Source: an uncultured Christensenella sp.
GTDB lineage: Bacteria > Bacillota > Clostridia > Christensenellales > Borkfalkiaceae
Assembly (NCBI GenBank): GCA_910585705.1
Contig: CAJUER010000001.1
Coordinates: forward strand, 557,384 to 621,383
Length of the DNA: 64,000 nucleotides
Direction of reading: 5' to 3'
The notes beneath the pieces were generated by a model. It ran no database searches, was not told the origin of the DNA, and worked only from the letters and a program-made list of their open reading frames with translations. Below are positions 59,737-64,000 of this stretch, piece by piece. The position numbers and the translations under genes are program-made. Positions within the stretch are counted from its first letter, which is position 1. Each line of letters starts with the position of its first letter.

Positions 59737-60416
59737 TAAAACCTTAACGATACCTCCGCCGAGCTTAATTTTATAAGTCTGCCGTCCGCCTCTAATATAA
59801 GTCTGCCGTCTGCACCGATATCGAGCGCGGTTGCAGAAAACATTCCTTCCAAAGTTTTTACCGTCACTTTGCCGCCCAACCAACCGGTATATTCTTTATA
59901 GTCATTAACGGTAAAATGTTTATTCAAATTTTCGATAAGCTCGTCACGCACGGCGTCCACGTCGAAAATTTTACCCGTAAGCATACTCATAGAAGTCGCT
60001 ATGCCCGAAAGCTCCGCAGGCAAAGCGTTATTTACGTTTATACCCATTCCCACAATACTGCGGTTTAGCTTATCGCCCGAAAAGATATTTTCAATCAATG
60101 TGCCGCATATTTTTTTGCCGTCGGCAAGCACGTCGTTCGCCCAGCGTATTTGCGGATTAATTTTAAAATGTTCAAGCGTTTTGCAAACCGCCACGCATGA
60201 GTTCACCAAAACGAAAAAAGTTTCGGACGCAGGGAAATTTTTATAGTGCCGCATAACCGAAATATAAAGTCCGCCGTCTTGGGAGGAAAAACTTCTGCCT
60301 TTCGTTCCCTTGCCCGCAGTCTGCCGTTTTGCCGTAACCGCTACGTCAACGCCGTCCGTCAGGCGTTTGCAGTATTCGTTTGTAGAATCCACTTCTTCGA
60401 GTTTAATAATCTTCAT
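59736..60416 (-). CDS. birA: Biotin-[acetyl-CoA-carboxylase] ligase, no DNA-binding domain
   Basis: 226 aa from the ATG at 60416 (GGAGAAA upstream). Catalytic domain with VDSTNEYCKRL, the biotinyl-AMP loop TAGKGTKGRSFSSQDGGLY (canonical GRGRRGR-type, here GKGTKGR) and IRWANDVLADGKKICG. The N-terminal helix-turn-helix of the repressor form is missing, so it is a monofunctional ligase. Start overlaps recX by 14 bases. Confidence 0.93.
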   Translation of the reverse strand: MKIIKLEEVDSTNEYCKRLTDGVDVAVTAKRQTAGKGTKGRSFSSQDGGLYISVMRHYKNFPASETFFVLVNSCVAVCKTLEHFKINPQIRWANDVLADGKKICGTLIENIFSGDKLNRSIVGMGINVNNALPAELSGIATSMSMLTGKIFDVDAVRDELIENLNKHFTVNDYKEYTGWLGGKVTVKTLEGMFSATALDIGADGRLILEADGRLIKLSSAEVSLRF

Positions 60417-61020
60417 CGGTTTCTCCGAATTTTTCAAGAGCGGACTTCGCCGTATCGTAGCCGTAGCCCTTTGACAGCAAGTATTTGAACGCCTTGCTTA
60501 AATTTTGTTTGTCGCGCTCCTTTCCGCGAAGATATTTTTCAAGTATTCCGCACGCTTCGCCTTCGTCCTCCTCAAACTCTTCGAGCGCGCTTTCTATCGA
60601 ACTTCTGTCCGCTCCGCGCTTAATCAAATCGGCTTCCAGCGCGCGTTTACCCTTGCCCTTCACGCTTTGAACGTACGCGCGGCAATAGGCGTTATCGTCG
60701 ACGAATTTATGATATTCGAGCCGTTCCAGAACATAGTTAATAACCGCTTCCGTATAGCCCTTTTTCGCAAGAAAATCGCTTATCTGTTTGCGCGTTTTCA
60801 TAGTAGCGGAAAGATGGGTAAGCGCCTTGTCCATCGCCTGACTTTTTTCCGTTTCGAGCTGGATTTCGTCGAGCTGTGATTTTTCTATCTGCATACCTGC
60901 CTTCAAGCGGTACTTTATAGCTACTTCGAGTTTTATTCCGCAGTAAAATCTGCCGTCCACAAAAATACTGCAACGCTCTTTATCCTTTTTCTGCGGTTCT
61001 ATTGAAGTGATTTCCGACAT
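60403..61020 (-). CDS. recX: Regulatory protein RecX
   Basis: 205 aa from the ATG at 61020 with AAAGGA upstream. Three repeated three-helix units typical of RecX: R-K-Q-I-S-D-F-L-A-K-K-G-Y, D-D-N-A-Y-C-R-A-Y and the late LLSKGYGYD. Modulates RecA filaments. No recA in the window. Divergent from the PP-loop gene. Confidence 0.9.
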   Translation of the reverse strand: MSEITSIEPQKKDKERCSIFVDGRFYCGIKLEVAIKYRLKAGMQIEKSQLDEIQLETEKSQAMDKALTHLSATMKTRKQISDFLAKKGYTEAVINYVLERLEYHKFVDDNAYCRAYVQSVKGKGKRALEADLIKRGADRSSIESALEEFEEDEGEACGILEKYLRGKERDKQNLSKAFKYLLSKGYGYDTAKSALEKFGETDEDY

Positions 61021-61045
61021 AATTAATCCTTTATACGTTTTTATT

Positions 61046-61074
61046 ATTTTAACATCAGCGTACTGCGTTGTCAA
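61046..61074 (-). promoter_or_regulatory. recX-birA-nnr promoter
   Basis: On the minus strand: TTGACA (61074-61069), 17 bases, TAAAAT (61051-61046), then a short leader with AAAGGA. Divergent from the promoter at 61085. Confidence 0.8.
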
Positions 61075-61084
61075 TAATCTACCG

Positions 61085-61113
61085 TTGACATTAGATGCGT
61101 GCGGCGTTATAAT
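61085..61113 (+). promoter_or_regulatory. Full-consensus promoter with predicted leaderless start
   Basis: TTGACA (61085-61090), exactly 17 bases, TATAAT (61108-61113): 12 of 12 consensus bases. CGAAGT follows, then the ATG at 61120, where transcription should begin. Confidence 0.85.
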
Positions 61114-61119
61114 CGAAGT

Positions 61120-62505
61120 ATGTATTACTTACAAAATCGCTGGAACCCGAACGGACGAAAACTTGTATATTACGGAATCCGTTCGGGGGCAAATCTTAAC
61201 AAAAACGTTTTGCGTATAAGCAAAAAGCAGGCTGAAATTATAGCTACGCTTCCAAAAAATTTAACCGTAGCGGAAATTAACGCGCTGAAAAAAATCATAA
61301 GCGAGGGCGCGGTGTCGGAAAGCGTTCCGTCTAAAACCCCTGATTCGCTTAAAGGCGCAAGATTTTGCACGCGATGCTGTGCAAATGATTTTATGATACC
61401 GGGACTGGAATTCGATAAAGACGGACTTTGCGCAATGTGCGGCAGCGAGCATTCGACGCGCAACCTTAAAAGCGTAGTGCCGCTTATAAGCAAAATTCCG
61501 CGCTCGAAAAAATCGCGCTTCGACGTTGCGGTATTCTATACCGGAGGAAAAGATTCCACTTATCTTTTGTACTATCTTTCAAAGGTTTTAAAACTGCGCG
61601 TGCTCGCGCTGACCTGGCTTATCCCATACATTTCCGACAGCGCAAAAAAAAGTATTGAAAACGCGCGGCAAAAGCTTGACGGCGTGGAATTTTTAACACG
61701 TTCGGTCAAAGCCGAAGATCTGAAAAAAATTTACCGTAGGCTGTACGAGCTGAACGAAAATACCTGCGCATGTCCTTCGCTTGCTTACGTTTTATTTTAT
61801 CCTGAAATGGTTGCCGAGCGCGTGCCGTACTTTATTGCCGGAAACGAACCCGTGCAAATGGCGGGTTTGTACTTCAATAATATGGCGCCGAAATTCGCCT
61901 ATAAATTCCCCGATAATAAATTTCTGAATTTTATGATTAACGCAGGGCGCGTTATCACCCTGCATCCGCCTTTTCGGCGCGGACAGTTTCATACGCTGAC
62001 GACAATGAAACAGCTTGCTTACGGCACAAAAAAAATCGTCAAGCTGTTCGGTTATAAAAACGAGCTTGTGGAAAATGTCACAAAAGCCTTACATACCGTA
62101 CCAGAAATGTTAAAGCCGCTTAAAAGAAGCATACGCGCCTCTTCCCTTTCAGGGAATATTCCCGCGTTCGTGCAGGTTGACTTCGATGAAATCAGCGGCG
62201 GCAAATATGACTGGAAAAACGTTAAAGAGATTATTATAAAAGAATGCGGCTGGGTTGCGCCGGAAGATTCGGGAAAAGGACTGCACACAAGCTGTAAAAT
62301 AGAAAAGTGCAAGGAATTTTCGCAGTTTTCAAGATTTTATAATATGCGTTCGACTATGATTCCGTTCAGCGCGATTGAAATTTCTTTGGCGAGCCGCGAC
62401 AAAAACGTCACGCGCGAGCAAGCGGTTTACGAGATAGAAAACACGCTCGGATTTTCGCTTGAAGAACTGCCCGAATGTGATATTATGAAGGAATTTTTAA
62501 AGTAA
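61120..62505 (+). CDS. PP-loop ATP pyrophosphatase with Cys-rich N-terminal motif
   Basis: 461 aa. N-terminal region of about 85 residues without a clear family (ISKKQAEIIATLPKNL recalls small peptide-binding modules; weak). A CxxC pair then appears, FCTRCCANDF...DGLCAMCG, as in sugar amidotransferase/thiolation PP-loop enzymes. The PP-loop is FYTGGKDSTYLLYYL (about residue 148). Such enzymes adenylate a substrate for attack by N or S. An in-frame GTG at 61099 lies inside the promoter and is rejected. The stop overlaps the next ATG (TAATG), tying it to the EFR1 protein. Confidence 0.8.
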   Translation: MYYLQNRWNPNGRKLVYYGIRSGANLNKNVLRISKKQAEIIATLPKNLTVAEINALKKIISEGAVSESVPSKTPDSLKGARFCTRCCANDFMIPGLEFDKDGLCAMCGSEHSTRNLKSVVPLISKIPRSKKSRFDVAVFYTGGKDSTYLLYYLSKVLKLRVLALTWLIPYISDSAKKSIENARQKLDGVEFLTRSVKAEDLKKIYRRLYELNENTCACPSLAYVLFYPEMVAERVPYFIAGNEPVQMAGLYFNNMAPKFAYKFPDNKFLNFMINAGRVITLHPPFRRGQFHTLTTMKQLAYGTKKIVKLFGYKNELVENVTKALHTVPEMLKPLKRSIRASSLSGNIPAFVQVDFDEISGGKYDWKNVKEIIIKECGWVAPEDSGKGLHTSCKIEKCKEFSQFSRFYNMRSTMIPFSAIEISLASRDKNVTREQAVYEIENTLGFSLEELPECDIMKEFLK

Positions 62506-63197
62506 TGAACGCGGTTCTATATTTTTCGTGTTCCGGTCAAAGCAAATGCGTTGCGGACGATTTGGCTAAAAGGCTTGATTGGGAATTATTTGAAACTAAG
62601 GACGCGCAGGGCTGTTACGAAAGCGTTGCGGTTGTGTTCCCCGTGCATTGCCAAAGCTATCCCGCACCGCTGAAAAGCTTTTTTAAAAATCTGTGTGCGG
62701 ACAACGTTGCGCTTATTGCAACTTACGGCAGGGCGCATCACGGAAACGCAATTTACGAGGCAACAAAGCTTTTAAAATGCCCCGTTACCGCCGCCGCATA
62801 TCTGCCTGCAAAGCATGCTTATTCCGATTCGGGCGATACCGTTTTCGTGCCAGAACAGTTAGTTAAAATATTGCGGGAAAGCAAAAAAGGCGATGCTTGC
62901 GCGAATATTCCCAAGCTGCGGAAAACGCCTTTCGCCGCAATTTTTCCTGCGACACGAAGCAGAGCGATTATCAAAATAAAAATGAACGGCAACTGCACAA
63001 AGTGCAATACTTGCGGCAACGTATGCCCCGTGAACGCGATTGCTTTCGGAAAGCCTTCCTCCAAATGCATTAGATGTTTGAAATGCGTTTACGAGTGCCC
63101 CAAAAACGCTCTTTACACAAAAAAAAGCACGGCTTTAAGAATATATCTTAAAAAACCGCGATTTGATAAAATTTTAATTTATACATCGAAAGGATAA
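62505..63197 (+). CDS. EFR1 family protein: flavodoxin-like + 2[4Fe-4S] ferredoxin
   Basis: 230 aa. The N-terminal flavodoxin-like domain starts with the FMN phosphate loop-like YFSCSGQSK and has VVFPVHCQSYP. The C-terminal ferredoxin has two four-Cys motifs, CTKCNTCGNVCP and CIRCLKCVYECP. It probably transfers electrons between flavin and clusters. TAATG coupling to the PP-loop ATPase suggests the two work on one substrate. Its 3' end overlaps yigZ by 19 bases, convergent. Confidence 0.88.
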   Translation: MNAVLYFSCSGQSKCVADDLAKRLDWELFETKDAQGCYESVAVVFPVHCQSYPAPLKSFFKNLCADNVALIATYGRAHHGNAIYEATKLLKCPVTAAAYLPAKHAYSDSGDTVFVPEQLVKILRESKKGDACANIPKLRKTPFAAIFPATRSRAIIKIKMNGNCTKCNTCGNVCPVNAIAFGKPSSKCIRCLKCVYECPKNALYTKKSTALRIYLKKPRFDKILIYTSKG

Positions 63198-63808
63198 AAG
63201 TATTCCTTGATTTTGCGAATTTTAACCCTGCCGCAAAGGCGGTTTAGAAGGGCTTTGTTCAAGTCCTCTTCCTCACTCTTTTTTACGGCTACGATAAATA
63301 TAACTTCGTTTGAGTAGTCGGCGTTCAATACGCTTGCGCCCGTTTCCGCAAAAAGGCGCATAGCCGAATCAACGTCTGTGTATGCAACGGTATAACTGCT
63401 TTCCGAGCAGTTTTCGTAAAGCACTTTTTCCGCCGCGTCGAGATTTTCCGCCGCGCACGAAGAATAAGCGCGGACAAGTCCGCCTGCGCCCAGCTTAATG
63501 CCGCCGAAATAGCGAGTGACAACCACCGCCGTTTCAAAAAGTTTTTTGTTTTTTATAACTTCGAGAATTGGCATACCTGCGGTGCCCTGCGGTTCGCCGT
63601 CATCCGAAAAACGCGGAAAATTACCGACACGGTCGTAAATATACGCGTGGCAGTTATGCGTTGCGTCGCGGTATTTAGCGGAAATTTCCGCAATGAACGC
63701 GCTCGCCTCCTCCTCGCAGGAAACATGCCGCGAAGTTGTGATAAAGCGCGATTTTTCTATTACTTTTTCCGTAACGGTTTCACCGCGCAGGGAACGATAG
63801 CTAACCAC
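63179..63808 (-). CDS. yigZ: YigZ/IMPACT family protein
   Basis: 209 aa from the GTG at 63808. UPF0029 N-terminal domain with KSRFIT, HNCHAYIYD, SDDGEPQGTAGMPIL and VTRYFGGIKLGAGGLVRAY, followed by the C-terminal DUF1949 domain. Role unproven; the yeast/animal IMPACT relatives act on translation control. The GTG directly follows the tyrS stop without a gap. Confidence 0.93.
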   Translation of the reverse strand: MVSYRSLRGETVTEKVIEKSRFITTSRHVSCEEEASAFIAEISAKYRDATHNCHAYIYDRVGNFPRFSDDGEPQGTAGMPILEVIKNKKLFETAVVVTRYFGGIKLGAGGLVRAYSSCAAENLDAAEKVLYENCSESSYTVAYTDVDSAMRLFAETGASVLNADYSNEVIFIVAVKKSEEEDLNKALLNRLCGRVKIRKIKEYFYPFDV

Positions 63809-64000
63809 TTAATTCAAAATCACTTTGACGTGAACTTTTTTGCCTTTATGGATAACGTCGCCGCTTTTTACGGGCGCGTTAATATCCGTAACCTTGCTTT
63901 CGTTTAACGAAACTCCGCCCTGCTGAATAAGCCTTCTCGCTTCGCCGTTTGACGCGCAAATACCTGCCGCCACGAGTACGGGTATAACGGTGGCGTTGTC
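63809..64000 (-). CDS. tyrS: Tyrosyl-tRNA synthetase, 3' end only
   Basis: The last 63 codons, continuing beyond the right edge. The translated end has the C-terminal S4 RNA-binding domain of TyrRS: AAGICASNGEARRLIQQGGV, then VSLNESKVTD and the final GKKVHVKVILN. It reads directly into yigZ. Confidence 0.85.
   Translation of the reverse strand, partial: DNATVIPVLVAAGICASNGEARRLIQQGGVSLNESKVTDINAPVKSGDVIHKGKKVHVKVILN

Noticed and set aside
61099..61119. GTG start for the PP-loop gene
   Set aside because: It lies in the spacer of a perfect promoter and would not be transcribed from it.

Overview
The window reads as a chromosomal segment of an anaerobic, low-GC Gram-positive bacterium, most likely a member of the Clostridia (inference). 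Supporting signs are the rimP-nusA-ylxR-ylxQ-infB-rbfA cluster next to ispG and a PolC-derived gene, NrdR, a reverse-type rubrerythrin, a TM1266-family regulator, a single-chain PurL and a MazF/EndoA toxin. No phage, insertion sequence or CRISPR array is visible. Most genes lie on the minus strand in tightly packed operons with 4-nt or TAATG stop/start overlaps.

Layout. 1-13 kb: small housekeeping units (DegV, YihY, a Cys/Asn-rich small protein, rubrerythrin, HAD phosphatase-argS, ychF, divergent gap/fba, a TetR regulator, MurG-like, MntP). 13-19 kb: two tRNA genes, a DUF4303-like protein, a ferritin-like protein, and a response regulator/histidine kinase operon with membrane-protein partners. 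19-31 kb: one long translation and RNA-processing run from rimP down to dtd, then an MBL hydrolase. 31-35 kb: a decayed SUKH gene, a PolC-derived exonuclease, ispG and nrdR. 35-46 kb: purE-C-F-M-N-H-D-L for IMP synthesis. 46-51 kb: mscL, an NMT1/SsuA-type ABC transporter headed by a TM1266-type regulator, and small envelope proteins. 51-64 kb: a radical-SAM DUF512-der-plsY operon, lspA-rluD, an orphan mazF, a CaCA antiporter behind an apparent Mn2+ riboswitch, recX-birA-nnr, a PP-loop ATPase/EFR1 ferredoxin pair, yigZ and the 3' end of tyrS.

Strongest unusual signals. (1) At least six, perhaps nine, first-of-operon genes have a sigma-A -10 box followed by exactly six bases and then ATG with no usable Shine-Dalgarno, which predicts leaderless mRNAs. 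(2) The substrate-binding protein at 48776-49786 has its two halves in swapped order (circular permutation). (3) At the usual polC position lies a 511-aa protein with only the PolC N-terminal, OB and exonuclease parts. (4) Two arrays of 11-bp-phased TTWACA-like repeats link the response regulator promoter with a membrane-protein gene. (5) The only PurF lacks the N-terminal nucleophile Cys. (6) Two immunity-like genes are broken, one by an in-frame TAG and one by two frameshifts. (7) The TM1266-family gene has a leader with a terminator-like hairpin and an SD-sequestering hairpin that matches no riboswitch class I know.

All family names come from reading the sequence against remembered motifs; no database search was run.
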